A DNA stretch of 64,000 bases from Paraburkholderia tagetis (GCF_022213065.1 NZ_JAKLJA010000006.1:124001-188000), one strand, 5' to 3'; positions 46,737-56,784 are shown, counted from the stretch's first letter. Program-made: numbers and translations. Notes: generated by a model from the sequence alone, not told the origin.

Positions 46737-47231
46737 ATGGGCATCATCAGTTTCATCAAGGAAGCCGGCGAAAAGCTGTTCGGCGCAGCAGCCGCCCCGG
46801 CCGAGGCCGCGCAAACCACACCGGCCGCGGATCTCGCCGATCTGAACCAGAAGGCCGGCGATGCAATCGCCGCCTACATCCGCTCGCAGGGCCTCGACGC
46901 CGACAATCTCGGCGTGACCTATGACGGCGCCTCGCACACGGTCACGGTCACGGGCAACGCCGCCGATCAGGCAACGAAGGAAAAAATTCTGGTGGCCGCC
47001 GGCAACGTCCAGAACGTGGACAAGGTCGACGACCAGATGAGCGTGACGAATCCGGCGCCTGAAGCGCAGCACCATACCGTGGTCTCGGGCGACAACCTGT
47101 GGAAGATCGCCGAGAAGTACTACGGCAGCGGCGCGAACAACGACGTCATCTTTCAGGCGAATACGCCGATGCTCAAGAGCCCGGACAAGATCTATCCGGG
47201 CCAGGTGCTCGTGATTCCGCCGGTGCAATAA
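46737..47231 (+). CDS. kbp: BON-LysM protein (Kbp/YgaU-like)
   Basis: 164 aa protein with a BON domain (about 38-100: DLNQKAGDAIAAYIRSQGL, VTVTGNAADQATKEKIL) followed by a LysM domain (113-162: HHTVVSGDNLWKIAEKYYG, YPGQVLVIPPVQ). This matches E. coli YgaU, a cytoplasmic potassium-binding protein (Kbp) induced by high salt. No signal peptide is visible, in line with Kbp. A terminator follows about 75 bases downstream. The start at 46737 has GAGGAG upstream. Confidence 0.92.
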   Translation: MGIISFIKEAGEKLFGAAAAPAEAAQTTPAADLADLNQKAGDAIAAYIRSQGLDADNLGVTYDGASHTVTVTGNAADQATKEKILVAAGNVQNVDKVDDQMSVTNPAPEAQHHTVVSGDNLWKIAEKYYGSGANNDVIFQANTPMLKSPDKIYPGQVLVIPPVQ

Positions 47232-47305
47232 CGCGTGGACTCGCGCGTGCAGCAACGCATGCAATAGCGCATTCCGTTGCGCGCGCAACGACGCGACTAA
47301 AAACA

Positions 47306-47345
47306 ACACGGGCCTTGCGGAGCGATCCGCGAGGCCCGTTTGTTT
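47306..47345 (+). terminator. Terminator after the BON-LysM gene
   Basis: Stem ACGGGCCT-GCGGA / TCCGC-AGGCCCGT with loop GCGA and one mismatch, followed by TTGTTT; AAAACAAC on the other side allows some bidirectional use. Confidence 0.85.
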
Positions 47346-47400
47346 GCCCGGCTGCATGGCACTTCGCAGGCAAGCGCGTGCGATCCACGCGCCCAATGCC

Positions 47401-48444
47401 TTAATACGTGTCGAACACGCGCTGCAGCGCGGCCTTTTCGCTCGTGCCCGCCGCCAGCGCGAGCATCAGCAGCACGCGCGCCTTGTAGGGGCTCAACGTT
47501 CCCGCCGAGACGAAGCCGAGCGCATCGTCCTTCGCTGCGCCGTTGTGCATCACGTGCCCCGAACCCACGCGCGATGCGCGCACCACGGCGATGCCCTTTG
47601 CCGCCGCTTCAGCAAGCGCCTGCTGGAGCGTGACGTGGATCGAGCCATTGCCGGTGCCCGCCACGACGATACCGCGCACGCCCGCACTCACGAGCGCATC
47701 CACGGCGATGCGCGAGACGCCCGCATAGCTCGTAACAATCTCGACGTGCGGCCATTGCACATCGGCCTTGAACGGCGCATCCACGGTATGGGGGCGCAGC
47801 GCGCGCCGCTGGAATTCCACCCGCCCATCCTGCACCCAGCCCAGGGCACCGATCTCGGGCGACTGAAACGCGTCCACCGCGTAGGTGCTGATCTTGGCGA
47901 CATCGCGCGCGCAATGGATGCGGTTGTTGAATGTCACCAGCACGCCCTGCCCGGCCGCCTGGCCGCTCGCCGCGAGGGCCACCGCATTGAGCAGGTTCAG
48001 CGGGCCGTCCGCGGAAAGCGCCGAGGCGGGCCGCATGGCCGCCGTCAGGATCACGGGCTTGGCGCTCTTCACCGTGAGATGCAGCAGATAAGCGGTTTCT
48101 TCGAGTGTATCGGTGCCGTGCGTGATGACGACGGCGTCGATATCGTCGCTGGCGAGCAGCTCGTTCACGCGCTGCGCAAGCGCGCTCCAGAGCGCGAAGG
48201 ACATGTCCTTGCTGTCGACGCTCGCAACCTGCTCGGCCTGGATCTGAGCGAGCGCATCGAGGCCCGGCACAGCCGCCAGCAGTTGCGCCACGCCGATCAC
48301 ACCGGCCTGATAGCCGGCGGTATTGGCCGCATCGGGGGCGGAACCCGCGATGGTGCCACCGGTGGCGAGCACGGCGACGCGCGGCAGCGTCTGGGCGCCG
48401 GCTGCGGTTTTAAGGGAAGTGGGCGGGGTGGTGGGTGTGTTCAT
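47401..48444 (-). CDS. L-asparaginase
   Basis: 347 aa type II-fold asparaginase/glutaminase that hydrolyses asparagine to aspartate and ammonia. Both active-site threonines are in their motifs: VLATGGTIAGS (first Thr) and ITHGTDTLEETAYLL (second Thr, with Asp), and the Ser-Lys pair is plausibly in VDSKDMSF. No signal peptide is evident from the ATG at 48444, so it is probably cytoplasmic. The longer frame to 48609 adds non-conserved residues and lies in the cysB-asparaginase gap. Confidence 0.93.
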   Translation of the reverse strand: MNTPTTPPTSLKTAAGAQTLPRVAVLATGGTIAGSAPDAANTAGYQAGVIGVAQLLAAVPGLDALAQIQAEQVASVDSKDMSFALWSALAQRVNELLASDDIDAVVITHGTDTLEETAYLLHLTVKSAKPVILTAAMRPASALSADGPLNLLNAVALAASGQAAGQGVLVTFNNRIHCARDVAKISTYAVDAFQSPEIGALGWVQDGRVEFQRRALRPHTVDAPFKADVQWPHVEIVTSYAGVSRIAVDALVSAGVRGIVVAGTGNGSIHVTLQQALAEAAAKGIAVVRASRVGSGHVMHNGAAKDDALGFVSAGTLSPYKARVLLMLALAAGTSEKAALQRVFDTY

Positions 48445-48544
48445 GGCGGCGATTTTAAGCGAAGCGCCGCCCGCCCCGACATAGACAGAAAACCCGAGAA
48501 AGACCGGGCCAGAGAACCACCCGGCCGCGACGTCTCCGGCCACC

Positions 48545-49471
48545 TCAGGCCGCCTCGCGCAACTGGCTCGCGATCTGCTGCTCGGTGAGTTGGGGCGCGA
48601 ACATTTCAATCAGCTTGTAGGCGTACTGGCGCAGGAACGCGCCCTTGCGCAGGCCCACGCGCGTCGTGCTGGCCTCGAACAGATGCTGTGTGTCGAGTGC
48701 GACGAGCTCGCTGTCGCGCTTCGGGTCGTAGGCCATCGCGGCCACCACGCCCACGCCCATGCCCAGCTCGACGTAAGTCTTGATCACGTCCGCGTCGATG
48801 GCGGTCAGCACCACGTCCGGCACCGTGCCCGCCTTCGCGAATGCCTGGTCGATATGCGAGCGGCCCGTGAAGTCCTGGTCGTAAGTGATGATCGGAAACT
48901 CGGCGATCTCCTCGAGCGTGAGGTTCTCGCGGCCCACGAGCGGATGCGTCTTCGGCACGACCACCACGTGATGCCACGAATAGCACGGAAACGTCACGAT
49001 ATCGGGGAAGCGGTCGAGCGCCTCGGTCGAGATGCCGATATCGGCCTCGCCATTGATGATCATCTGCGCGATCTGCTGCGGATTGCCCTGGCGCAGCGCG
49101 AGATGCACCTTCGGAAACACTTCGCGGAACTGGTGCACGACCTTGGGCAGCGCGTAGCGCGCCTGCGTGTGCGTGGTGGCCACGACGAGGTGGCCGCTGT
49201 CCTGATCGGCGAACTGGCGCGCCACGCGGCGCAGGTTCTCGGCATCGAGCAGCATGCGCTCGATCAACTGGTGCACGGCCTTGCCCGGCTCCGTGAGGCC
49301 CGTGAGGCGCTTGCCGCGGCGAATGAAGATGTCGACGCCGAGCTCGTCCTCCAGATCCTTGATCTGCTTCGAGACACCCGACTGCGAGGTGTAGAGCACG
49401 TTCGCCACTTCGGTCAGGTTCATGTTCTGCCGCACGGCTTCGCGCACGAAACGCAACTGCTGAAAATTCAT
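48545..49471 (-). CDS. cysB: CysB-type LysR regulator of sulfur assimilation
   Basis: 308 aa LysR protein matching CysB: MNFQQLRFVREAVRQNMNLTEVANVLYTSQSGVSKQIKDLEDELGVDIFIRRGKRLTGLTEPG. The effector domain binds acetylserine-type signals in CysB. It follows sbp-cysT-cysW-cysA as the last gene; a 150-base gap with a 10-bp repeat array separates it from cysA. It probably activates the operon promoter upstream of sbp. Confidence 0.96.
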   Translation of the reverse strand: MNFQQLRFVREAVRQNMNLTEVANVLYTSQSGVSKQIKDLEDELGVDIFIRRGKRLTGLTEPGKAVHQLIERMLLDAENLRRVARQFADQDSGHLVVATTHTQARYALPKVVHQFREVFPKVHLALRQGNPQQIAQMIINGEADIGISTEALDRFPDIVTFPCYSWHHVVVVPKTHPLVGRENLTLEEIAEFPIITYDQDFTGRSHIDQAFAKAGTVPDVVLTAIDADVIKTYVELGMGVGVVAAMAYDPKRDSELVALDTQHLFEASTTRVGLRKGAFLRQYAYKLIEMFAPQLTEQQIASQLREAA

Positions 49472-49570
49472 GTCGTTCTCTCCGGTACTGCCGACCGCTT
49501 GTTCGTTGGTTATTCGTTATTCGTCGATCCGTTGTGCGACGGCGCATGAGCGGCGCCGCTCGTCGTCGCT

Positions 49571-49610
49571 TGATGCCGCTTGATGCCGCTTGACGCCGCT
49601 TGACGCCGCT
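49571..49610. repeat. 10-bp tandem array, 4 copies, at the cysA 3' end
   Basis: TGATGCCGCT twice followed by TGACGCCGCT twice, perfect 10-bp period, starting 11 bases past the cysA stop (minus strand). Confidence 0.9.
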
Positions 49611-49621
49611 CATTGCGTGAA

Positions 49622-50680
49622 TCAGCGCGCGGGAAACACGCGCAGCCCGCGCGGCACCGCCGTCACGCCGTCGCCTGGCGTCAGGCTCAGCGCGCGCCAC
49701 GTCTCGCGATCGAGCTGCGCCTCGAGCACGCCGCCCGCGCGGCTCTCCAGCTCCACGCGCACCGCGCCGCCCAGCGTCACCACGCGGCGCACGTCCACGA
49801 CGATGCCGTCGCGATGCGCATCGGCCTCGCGATGCAGCACGAGATCGTGCGGCCGCACGTAGGCGAGCGCCGGGCCTTCGAAGCCGGCCTGCACCGCGAT
49901 CGGCTGCGCCGCGCCATCGACCACGAACCCTTTCGCACCGACGTGTCCACGAAGCCGGTTCGCCGCGCCCAGGAATTCGTAGACAAACGCCGACTGCGGA
50001 TGATCGTACACGTCCTGCGGGCTGCCGACCTGCTCCACATGTCCATGATTCATCACGACGATGCGGTCGGCCACCTCGAGCGCCTCCTCCTGGTCGTGCG
50101 TGACGAAGATCGTCGAGATATGCAGGTCGTCATGCAAACGCCGCAGCCAGCTACGCAGCTCCTTGCGCACCTTGGCGTCGAGCGCGCCAAACGGCTCGTC
50201 GAGCAGCAGCACTTTAGGCTCCACCGCCAGTGCGCGAGCAAGCGCGATGCGCTGCCGCTGGCCGCCGGAAAGCTCGGACGGATAGCGCTGTGCGAGCCAG
50301 TCGAGCTGCACGAGCTTGAGCAGCTCATGCACTTTCTCACGGATCTGCGCTTCGGAGGGACGCTCGTTGCGCGGCTTCACGCGCAGCCCGAACGCCACGT
50401 TCTCGAACACGGTCATATGGCGAAACAGCGCGTAATGCTGGAACACGAAGCCCACCTGGCGCTCGCGCGCGCCCACCGTGCCCACATCCTGGCCTTGCAG
50501 CACGACCTGGCCGTCATCGGCGTGTTCGAGGCCCGCGATCACGCGCAGCAGCGTGGTCTTGCCGCAACCGGAGGGCCCGAGCAAGGCGACCAGCTCGCCC
50601 GCCGGAAAGTCGAGCGAAACATGGTCGAGTGCCGTGAAGTCGCCGAAGCGCTTTTGCAGATTGCGAACGATGATGCCCAT
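49622..50680 (-). CDS. cysA: Sulfate/thiosulfate ABC transporter ATPase
   Basis: ATP-binding subunit (352 aa) of the sulfate importer. Walker [13 protein letters not shown], signature [15 protein letters not shown], Walker [14 protein letters not shown]-loop [12 protein letters not shown], and a C-terminal TOBE-like domain (about 240-350). The start at 50680 lies two bases after the cysW stop codon; [21 protein letters not shown] matches CysA. Confidence 0.97.
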   Translation of the reverse strand: MGIIVRNLQKRFGDFTALDHVSLDFPAGELVALLGPSGCGKTTLLRVIAGLEHADDGQVVLQGQDVGTVGARERQVGFVFQHYALFRHMTVFENVAFGLRVKPRNERPSEAQIREKVHELLKLVQLDWLAQRYPSELSGGQRQRIALARALAVEPKVLLLDEPFGALDAKVRKELRSWLRRLHDDLHISTIFVTHDQEEALEVADRIVVMNHGHVEQVGSPQDVYDHPQSAFVYEFLGAANRLRGHVGAKGFVVDGAAQPIAVQAGFEGPALAYVRPHDLVLHREADAHRDGIVVDVRRVVTLGGAVRVELESRAGGVLEAQLDRETWRALSLTPGDGVTAVPRGLRVFPAR

Positions 50681-50682
50681 CT

Positions 50683-51708
50683 CTACAGCTCTCCCTGTTG
50701 AAACGATTGACGCAAGGCGCCCGCGTGTTGTGCTTTGGGTGCGTTTGGTGCGTGTTGTGCATGCGCAGTGCCCGACTCGCCCGTCACGCCCTGCGCGGCC
50801 GGCGGTCCCGCATAGGCGGGCACGTCGTCCGTATCGCGCAGTTCGGCGGACAGGTGGCGCTCGGCCAGCAGCTTGAGCCCCAGCGTGACGAGCGCGAGCA
50901 ACGCAAGCAGCGAAGCCACGGCGAACGCCGCCGCGAAGTTGTATTCGTTGTAGAGGATCTCGACATGCAGCGGCATGGTGTCGGTCTGGCCGCGAATATG
51001 TCCCGACACCACCGAAACCGCGCCGAACTCGCCCATCGCGCGCGCATTGCAGAGAATCACGCCGTACAGCAGGCCCCAGCGGATATTCGGCAGCGTCACG
51101 CGCCGGAACATCTGCCAGCCCGAGGCGCCCAGCACGTGCGCGGCCTCTTCTTCGTCGGTGCCCTGGGCTTGCATCAGCGGAATCAGCTCGCGTGCCACGA
51201 ACGGGAACGTCACGAAGATCGTCGCGAGCACGATGCCCGGCACCGCGAAGATGATCTGCACGTCGTGGTCCGCGAGCCAAGGCCCGAGCCACCCCTGCGC
51301 ACCGAACAGCAGCACATAGATGAGCCCCGAGATCACGGGCGAAACCGAAAACGGCAGATCGATCAAGGTCGTGAGCAGCGCCTTGCCGCGGAACTCGAAC
51401 TTGGCAATCGCCCACGAAGCCGCGAGCCCGAATGCGAGATTGAGCGGCACGGCAATCGCGGCCGTGATCAGCGTGAGCTTGATCGCGGTGAGCGCATCGG
51501 GGTCGGCGATCGATTCGAAATAGAAGCCGATGCCCTTGCTCAAGGCCTGCCAGAACACCGCGACGAGCGGCACCACCAGAAACAGTGCGAGAAACGCGAG
51601 CGCGATGCCGGTGAGGAGCCAACGGACCCACGGCGCTTCCGTTACGGGATTGAGACGGACCGAGTCCGGTCGGGCCGTGCCCGCCTTGCGGGCTGGCGTG
51701 CTTGTCAT
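50683..51708 (-). CDS. cysW: Sulfate ABC transporter permease CysW
   Basis: 341 aa inner-membrane permease with six helices; the EAA loop reads [22 protein letters not shown], typical of CysW. The hydrophobic start follows a charged N terminus ([10 protein letters not shown]). The last 60 residues are a low-complexity Ala/Gln/His tail not seen in most CysW proteins. It begins two bases after the cysT stop and ends two bases before cysA. Confidence 0.95.
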   Translation of the reverse strand: MTSTPARKAGTARPDSVRLNPVTEAPWVRWLLTGIALAFLALFLVVPLVAVFWQALSKGIGFYFESIADPDALTAIKLTLITAAIAVPLNLAFGLAASWAIAKFEFRGKALLTTLIDLPFSVSPVISGLIYVLLFGAQGWLGPWLADHDVQIIFAVPGIVLATIFVTFPFVARELIPLMQAQGTDEEEAAHVLGASGWQMFRRVTLPNIRWGLLYGVILCNARAMGEFGAVSVVSGHIRGQTDTMPLHVEILYNEYNFAAAFAVASLLALLALVTLGLKLLAERHLSAELRDTDDVPAYAGPPAAQGVTGESGTAHAQHAPNAPKAQHAGALRQSFQQGEL

Positions 51709-51710
51709 GC

Positions 51711-52607
51711 TCACTGCACACCTCCTGCAACAGCGGCTTGCGCCGGATTCGGCGTGCGCGAGGACGACGCGCCGCGACGCGTGCGCCGCTGCAAATACCA
51801 TTGCAGCGTATTGACGAGAAGCAGCATGACGAACGACACGCACAGCATCACCACGGCCAGCGCCGTCGCGCCCGCATAGTCGTATTGCTCGAGCTTCGTG
51901 ATGATGAGCAGCGAGGTGATTTCCGACTTCATCGGCACGTTGCCCGCGATGAAGATGACCGAGCCGTACTCGCCCAGCGCGCGTGCGAAGGCGAGCGCAA
52001 AGCCCGTGAGCAGCGCGGGCAGCGCGGCCGGCAGCACCACGCGGCGGAACGTCAGCCAGCGCGACGCGCCCAGGCACGCGGCTGCCTCTTCCTGCTCGCG
52101 CTCGAACTCTTCGAGCACGGGCTGCACCGTGCGCACGACAAACGGCAGGCCGATAAAGGTGAGCGCCACGAGTACGCCGAGCGGCGTGAACGCGATCTTG
52201 ATGCCGAGCGGCTGCAGAAACTGGCCGATCCAGCCGTTGCCCGCATACACGGCGGCGAGCGAGATGCCGGCCACGGAAGTCGGCAGTGCGAACGGCAGAT
52301 CGACGAGCGCATCGATCACGCGCTTGAGCGGGAACGTGTAGCGCACCAGCACCCAGGCGAGCAGGAACCCGAACACCGCATTGATGAGCGCGCCGCCGAG
52401 CGCGGCGAAAAACGTGAGGCGGTAAGACGCGATCACGCGCGGCGACGCCACGGCGCGCACGAACTGCGCCCAGTCGAGCGTCGCGGTCTTGAGGAAGGTG
52501 GCCGCGAGCGGAATGAGCACCACGAGGCTCAGATACGCCACCGTGATGCCGAGCGTCACGCCGAATCCCGGCAGCGCGCCTGGTTTCTGTAATCGAAACG
52601 TCGTCAT
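51711..52607 (-). CDS. cysT: Sulfate ABC transporter permease CysT
   Basis: 298 aa permease (also called CysU), partner of CysW. EAA loop [27 protein letters not shown]; six membrane helices. N terminus [23 protein letters not shown] is typical. It lies between sbp and cysW in a tight operon. Confidence 0.96.
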   Translation of the reverse strand: MTTFRLQKPGALPGFGVTLGITVAYLSLVVLIPLAATFLKTATLDWAQFVRAVASPRVIASYRLTFFAALGGALINAVFGFLLAWVLVRYTFPLKRVIDALVDLPFALPTSVAGISLAAVYAGNGWIGQFLQPLGIKIAFTPLGVLVALTFIGLPFVVRTVQPVLEEFEREQEEAAACLGASRWLTFRRVVLPAALPALLTGFALAFARALGEYGSVIFIAGNVPMKSEITSLLIITKLEQYDYAGATALAVVMLCVSFVMLLLVNTLQWYLQRRTRRGASSSRTPNPAQAAVAGGVQ

Positions 52608-52722
52608 GCTCTATCTCTTCACATGGGTTGCGCGGGCCGCCTTGCATCATGCGATGCGAGCGAAGCCCTGCGCCTTGAGGCGCGCCTCGTCGGGCGCGCC
52701 TTGTTGTCGTCGTCTGAAATGC

Positions 52723-53778
52723 TTACTGCGGCTGATAAATCGAATCGAACACGCCGCCATCCGCGAAATGCGTCTTTTGCGCGTTGGCCCAGCCGCCGAA
52801 CGCCTCGTCGACCGTGTAAAGCTTAAGCTTCGGGAACTTCGCCGTGAGCGCTGCCGGCACCTTGTCCGAGCGCGGACGATAGAAGTTTTTAGCCGCGATC
52901 TCCTGGCCTTCTTCGCTATAGAGGAACTGGAGGTACGCCTGCGCCACCTTGCGCGTGCCGTGTTTGTCCACGACCTTGTCGACCACGGCAACCGGCGGCT
53001 CCGCCAGGATGCTGACCGTTGGCACCACGATCTCGAACTTCTCCGGCCCGAACTCCTTGAGCGACAGGAATGCCTCGTTCTCCCAGGCGATCAGCACGTC
53101 GCCGATATCGCGCTGCACGAAGCTTGTGGTCGCGCCGCGCGCACCCGAGTCGAGCACGCCCGCGTTCTTGTAGAGCTTCGTGACGAACGCCTTCGCCTTC
53201 TGGTCATTGCCGCCCGGCTGATGCGCCGCATAGGCCCAGGCTGCGAGGTAATTCCAGCGCGCGCCGCCCGAGGTCTTCGGATTGGGCGTGACGATCGACA
53301 CGCCTGGCTTCACGAGGTCGTCCCAGTCCTTGATGTGTTTCGGATTGCCCTTTCTCACGAGAAACACGATGGTCGAGGTGTACGGCGAGGCGTTGTCGGG
53401 CAGACGTTTTTGCCAGTCCTTCGCGATCAGCCCTTTATTGGCGAGCGCGTCGATGTCCCAGGCGAGCGCGAGCGTCACGACGTCGGCCTGCAGCCCGTCG
53501 AGCACCGAGCGCGCCTGCGCGCCCGAGCCGCCGTGCGACTGCTTGATGGTGAGCGTCTCGCCCCCCTTCGCCTTCCACTCCTTGATGAAAGCGGCGTTGA
53601 TGTCCTGATACAACTCGCGCGTGGGATCGTAGGAGACATTGAGTAGCGACGTGTCTGCCGAAGTACCCGCATGAGCGGCCGGCGCGAGCGCGACCATGCC
53701 GACGAGCGGCGCCACACCGATAACCAGTTTCGCCGCCAGAGTCCTGAACCATGCGCGCCCCGTAGTGCCTTGTTTCAT
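52723..53778 (-). CDS. sbp: Periplasmic sulfate-binding protein
   Basis: 351 aa solute-binding protein. Signal peptide about 1-37 ending AHA; mature part begins [23 protein letters not shown], the Sbp/CysP signature, with [15 protein letters not shown] and [19 protein letters not shown] forming the sulfate site. GGAG before the ATG at 53778. First gene of the sulfate operon; an AT-rich inverted repeat lies about 100 bases upstream. Confidence 0.96.
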   Translation of the reverse strand: MKQGTTGRAWFRTLAAKLVIGVAPLVGMVALAPAAHAGTSADTSLLNVSYDPTRELYQDINAAFIKEWKAKGGETLTIKQSHGGSGAQARSVLDGLQADVVTLALAWDIDALANKGLIAKDWQKRLPDNASPYTSTIVFLVRKGNPKHIKDWDDLVKPGVSIVTPNPKTSGGARWNYLAAWAYAAHQPGGNDQKAKAFVTKLYKNAGVLDSGARGATTSFVQRDIGDVLIAWENEAFLSLKEFGPEKFEIVVPTVSILAEPPVAVVDKVVDKHGTRKVAQAYLQFLYSEEGQEIAAKNFYRPRSDKVPAALTAKFPKLKLYTVDEAFGGWANAQKTHFADGGVFDSIYQPQ

Positions 53779-53876
53779 CCGCTTTTCTCCGTATCGTCGT
53801 GCGTTTTCGTGAGTTCCCTGCGTTTCGTCGCCGCGCAGCAATCGATGGAGGCCAGTCTAGCGATTGGCTTACATGA

Positions 53877-53904
53877 TTAAAAATGATGTTTTTTCATTTT
53901 TTAA
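53877..53904. promoter_or_regulatory. AT-rich inverted repeat in the sbp promoter region
   Basis: TTAAAAATGA (53877-53886) and TCATTTTTTAA (53894-53904), 10-bp arms with one extra T. It is AT-rich against a GC-rich background and about 100 bases upstream of sbp. CysB sites are AT-rich and lie in this position in other cys promoters, so it is a candidate CysB site. Confidence 0.45.
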
Positions 53905-54016
53905 TACGCAAAAGTGGTAAGGACGGAGGAATCGGGCGCTCAAGCATGTTTTCGGCTGCGATTTCGTCTGTCTGAGCGCGGGAAAGCGCCACCGCGCCGC
54001 CAGCCGGGTGACAAAG

Positions 54017-54033
54017 TTCAAGTAACACTTGAA
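54017..54033. promoter_or_regulatory. Perfect palindrome upstream of lexA
   Basis: TTCAAGT-AAC-ACTTGAA, 7-bp perfect arms. Its right arm overlaps the lexA -35 TTGAAA (54029-54034). It shares TTCAAGTAAC with 33803-33812. Confidence 0.5.
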
Positions 54034-54056
54034 AAGCTGCGAGTACTGTATAAAAA
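54029..54056 (+). promoter_or_regulatory. lexA promoter
   Basis: TTGAAA (-35, 54029-54034), 16 bases, TAAAAT (-10, 54051-54056). The -10 is inside the first SOS box. Confidence 0.65.
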
Positions 54057-54061
54057 TACAG
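54046..54061. promoter_or_regulatory. LexA (SOS) box 1
   Basis: CTGTATAAAAATACAG, a perfect CTGT-N8-ACAG site overlapping the lexA -10. Confidence 0.95.
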
Positions 54062-54065
54062 TCAC

Positions 54066-54081
54066 CTGTTCAAACATACAG
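54066..54081. promoter_or_regulatory. LexA (SOS) box 2
   Basis: CTGTTCAAACATACAG, CTGT-N8-ACAG, 20 bp after box 1 and ending 7 bases before the lexA ATG. Confidence 0.93.
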
Positions 54082-54088
54082 TAGCGCC

Positions 54089-54739
54089 ATGACCAAACTC
54101 ACCGCACGACAGCAGCAGGTTTTCGATCTGGTCCGCCGCGCGATCGAGCGCACCGGCTTTCCGCCCACGCGCGCCGAAATCGCCGCCGAACTGGGCTTCA
54201 GCTCGGCCAACTCGGCGGAGGAACATCTGCGGGCGCTGGCGCGCAAAGGCGTGATCGAACTGGCTGCAGGCGCGTCGCGCGGCATCCGCCTCTTGCCCGG
54301 TCCGGACGACCTGCCGCATCAATTCACGCTGCCGCACTCGAGCATCATGCAGCTCTCGCTGCCGCTGGTTGGACGCGTCGCGGCGGGTAGCCCCATTCTC
54401 GCGCAAGAGCACATTTCGCAGAACTATGCCTGCGACCCGGCGCTCTTCTCGAGCCGGCCCGACTATCTGCTGAAGGTGCGCGGGCTGTCCATGCGCGACG
54501 CGGGCATTCTCGACGGCGACCTGCTCGCCGTGCAGAAAAAGAGCGAAGCGAAGGACGGCCAGATCATCGTGGCGCGCCTTGGCGACGACGTCACCGTGAA
54601 GCGCCTGAAGCGGCAGCCCAACGGCATCGAGCTAATCGCTGAAAACCCCGACTACGACAACATCTTTGTCGCAGTCGGCAGCGCGGACTTCGCGCTCGAA
54701 GGCATTGCTGTCGGTCTGATCCGTCCCACCGAATTCTGA
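54089..54739 (+). CDS. lexA: SOS repressor LexA
   Basis: 216 aa. N-terminal winged helix ([34 protein letters not shown]), Ala99-Gly100 cleavage site in GRVAAGSP, and the Ser134/Lys171 dyad (LSMRDAGI and DVTVKRLK). Self-cleavage is triggered by RecA filaments. Two SOS boxes in the promoter show autoregulation, and the next gene is probably in the same transcript. ATG 54089 is chosen because the longer upstream frame reads through the LexA boxes. Confidence 0.98.
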   Translation: MTKLTARQQQVFDLVRRAIERTGFPPTRAEIAAELGFSSANSAEEHLRALARKGVIELAAGASRGIRLLPGPDDLPHQFTLPHSSIMQLSLPLVGRVAAGSPILAQEHISQNYACDPALFSSRPDYLLKVRGLSMRDAGILDGDLLAVQKKSEAKDGQIIVARLGDDVTVKRLKRQPNGIELIAENPDYDNIFVAVGSADFALEGIAVGLIRPTEF

Positions 54740-54771
54740 TAATTCCGCCTGCGCATTTTCTGGAGAGAGTC

Positions 54772-55146
54772 ATGGAACGCCTTGCACGCCTGTTGCCCTT
54801 CCGTCAATTCGGCCGTCTGCGTCATCTGCGCGGGATTGCCTCGTGCGCGGTGCGCGAGGCGCGCGCCTCGGCGGCCGCCCTCGGCCGTCAAGTCAGTGGC
54901 TCACTCTTCGACGATATCGAGCGCGAGGACGAAGCGCCCGCGCTGCCTTCGGCGCAACCGGCCTTCGCACGCGTCTCGCTCAACAGCACGCTGAATGCGG
55001 AGCAGCCTGACCGCCGTGCGCCAGTGCGGGTCTATCACGGCCAGTCGCGGTTCATCATGGTGGGCACGATGGACGCGGTCTGCCGCGCCATCGACCGCTG
55101 CATCGCGGAACAGCAAGCCGACCTGCCGGCCGCGCTGGCAAAGTAA
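54772..55146 (+). CDS. Unknown protein downstream of lexA
   Basis: 124 aa, no family recognised. Start at ATG 54772 with GGAGAGAG seven bases before it. Basic N-terminal 45 residues, an acidic middle (SLFDDIEREDEAP), and a C-terminal block RVYHGQSRFIMVGTMDAVCRAIDRCIAEQ that looks folded. It begins 33 bases after lexA with no terminator between, so it is probably SOS-induced. In several bacteria the gene after lexA encodes a cell-division inhibitor (SulA); this protein does not resemble SulA, so that role is only a hypothesis. Confidence 0.75.
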   Translation: MERLARLLPFRQFGRLRHLRGIASCAVREARASAAALGRQVSGSLFDDIEREDEAPALPSAQPAFARVSLNSTLNAEQPDRRAPVRVYHGQSRFIMVGTMDAVCRAIDRCIAEQQADLPAALAK

Positions 55147-55240
55147 TCCCCGAATATGCGACGAATGTGGGATCGTTTTTGATTGCGCGCGGTCAACACC
55201 CTGATTGAACACTTTGAACACTTCGGGGTTGCCTTACCCA

Positions 55241-55948
55241 ATGACCGACACCCAAACGAATCCACGCAAATCGGCAAACTGGAAGAAGCCCGTCGCAATC
55301 GCCGTCGCGGCGGTTGCGATCGTGGCCGCAGCAGCCTACGGCTATGCCTCGCCGTATATCGCGCTGAACCACCTCAAAGCAGCCGCCGACGCACGCGACG
55401 CGGCTGCCTTGAACGAGTACGTCGATTACCCGGCATTGCGCGCGAGTCTCAAGCAACAGGTTGGCGAGATGCTGCAACAGCGCATCGAGGCCGCGCACGC
55501 CAGCAACCCGCTGGTGCTCTTTGGCGCCGTGATCGGCAGCGTGCTGATCGGCCCGCTCGTGGACGCGTATGCGACGCCCGACGGCGTGGCCGCGCTGCTC
55601 AGCGGCATGCCGCCGACCGGCAAGCCGGGCGAGCGGCCCGCGCCACCGCCGCCGTCCGAAGCGCCGCCATCGTCGCAAAGCGAATCCGCTCCACCCGCCC
55701 CATCAGCGCCCAGCAACCCCGGTGCGCAGACGCAACCGCCGCAACAGCAACAATCGCAAGAGCAGCCGCGTGCGCAAGCCTCGGCGGGTTATCGCGGTTT
55801 GAACACGTTTGCCGTCACGTGGCAGCACAGTGACAGGAGCGAGCGCTATGCCGCCATCCTGCAGCGTCATGGGCTGTTTTCGTGGAAGCTCGCCGCCGTG
55901 GAGTTGAACGAGCCGAATGCCGACAACGCCGCGAACGCGTCGAATTGA
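55241..55948 (+). CDS. DUF2939-type membrane-anchored protein
   Basis: 235 aa. One N-terminal membrane helix (VAIAVAAVAIVAAAAYGYA, about 18-36), then ASPYIALNHLKAAADARDAAALNEYVDYPALRASLKQQ, matching DUF2939. A second conserved part after a Pro/Gln-rich linker (about 140-180) is YRGLNTFAVTW...AAILQRHGLFSWKLAAVEL. Function is unknown; the body is likely periplasmic. ATG 55241 is used; an upstream TTG at 55205 is possible. Confidence 0.8.
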   Translation: MTDTQTNPRKSANWKKPVAIAVAAVAIVAAAAYGYASPYIALNHLKAAADARDAAALNEYVDYPALRASLKQQVGEMLQQRIEAAHASNPLVLFGAVIGSVLIGPLVDAYATPDGVAALLSGMPPTGKPGERPAPPPPSEAPPSSQSESAPPAPSAPSNPGAQTQPPQQQQSQEQPRAQASAGYRGLNTFAVTWQHSDRSERYAAILQRHGLFSWKLAAVELNEPNADNAANASN

Positions 55949-56014
55949 GGGAAATCGCGGGAATCGTGCAGGCGCCGCAATAGCGCCCACACGATGCGCA
56001 GATGCCAGGCTCGG

Positions 56015-56482
56015 CTAAGCCGCCGCCTGCTGCTTTTCCTCGGCCGCCGAAGAGCAGGCCACGAGTATGCTGCACGTCACGCGGTCGAGCAGCGGCGTAT
56101 TGCCCGCGCCCATCCACCAGCGCGAAAGTCCAGTGCGGCAGCGATGCCCCACCACCACGAGATCGACGTGCAATTCGTTCGCGAGATTCGCAATCTCGTC
56201 GATCGGATGCCCGAACGCAAAGTGGCCCTGCGCGCGCACGCCGCGCTCGGTCAGCCAGTCCACGCCCTCCTGCAGAATCTCGCGCGCCGTTTCTTCGAAG
56301 CGCCCGCACGCCACGTCGGTGAGCAAGCCCGCGCTCTGCGCGATCGTCGAGCGCATGTCGACCACCGAGAGCAGATGCGTCTCCGCCTGCAGGTCCAACG
56401 CCAGATCCGCCCCGCAACGCAATGCCTTGCGGCCTTCGCGCGAGCCGTCGTAACACAGCAGGATTTTCTTGTAGCTCGCCAT
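56015..56482 (-). CDS. Universal stress protein (UspA family)
   Basis: 155 aa single Usp domain: YKKILLCYDGSREGRKAL at the start, DLALDLQAETHLLSVVD, and the C-terminal VVGHRCRTGLSRWWMGAGNTPLLDRVTCSILVA, which is the G-2x-G-9x-G(S/T/N) ATP-binding motif with a modified ending (GHRCRTGLSRWWMGAGNT). It is read towards the DUF2939 gene. GGGAGAAG before the ATG. Confidence 0.93.
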   Translation of the reverse strand: MASYKKILLCYDGSREGRKALRCGADLALDLQAETHLLSVVDMRSTIAQSAGLLTDVACGRFEETAREILQEGVDWLTERGVRAQGHFAFGHPIDEIANLANELHVDLVVVGHRCRTGLSRWWMGAGNTPLLDRVTCSILVACSSAAEEKQQAAA

Positions 56483-56605
56483 AGTCGCTTCTCCCCACCC
56501 ACGTGGAAACGCGGGTCACAATTGCATGATGGTGCGCCGCAATTCGACACGCAAGGGATGGAAAACGCCAGGTTTCTTCGCACGGAAATGATGCGCTGGC
56601 ATAAG

Positions 56606-56644
56606 GTTTGCCTGCGGGGTTTGCCAGCGCGGTTTGCCCGCGCC
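56606..56644. repeat. 13-bp tandem repeat in the uspA/nodI gap
   Basis: Three 13-bp units each beginning GTTTGCC (56606, 56619, 56632), diverged at the last six bases. It lies 120-180 bases before each of the divergent genes. Confidence 0.75.
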
Positions 56645-56784
56645 AGCAACCATTGTCGCGGCAGCCATTGACGGGGCATCGGCGCGTTGCGCGCGCGGCG
56701 GATGCGCTCGTTGTGCCGCCAACCCCATGTGCGGTAATGCACTAGAATGGGCCGCCTTGCAACGTGCACCACGCACGCGCTTAC

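Noticed and set aside
51709..52650. N-terminal extension of CysW through the cysT region
   Set aside because: Same frame is open but the residues are Arg/Ala-rich and unlike a permease; CysW starts at 51708 and cysT is read in another frame.
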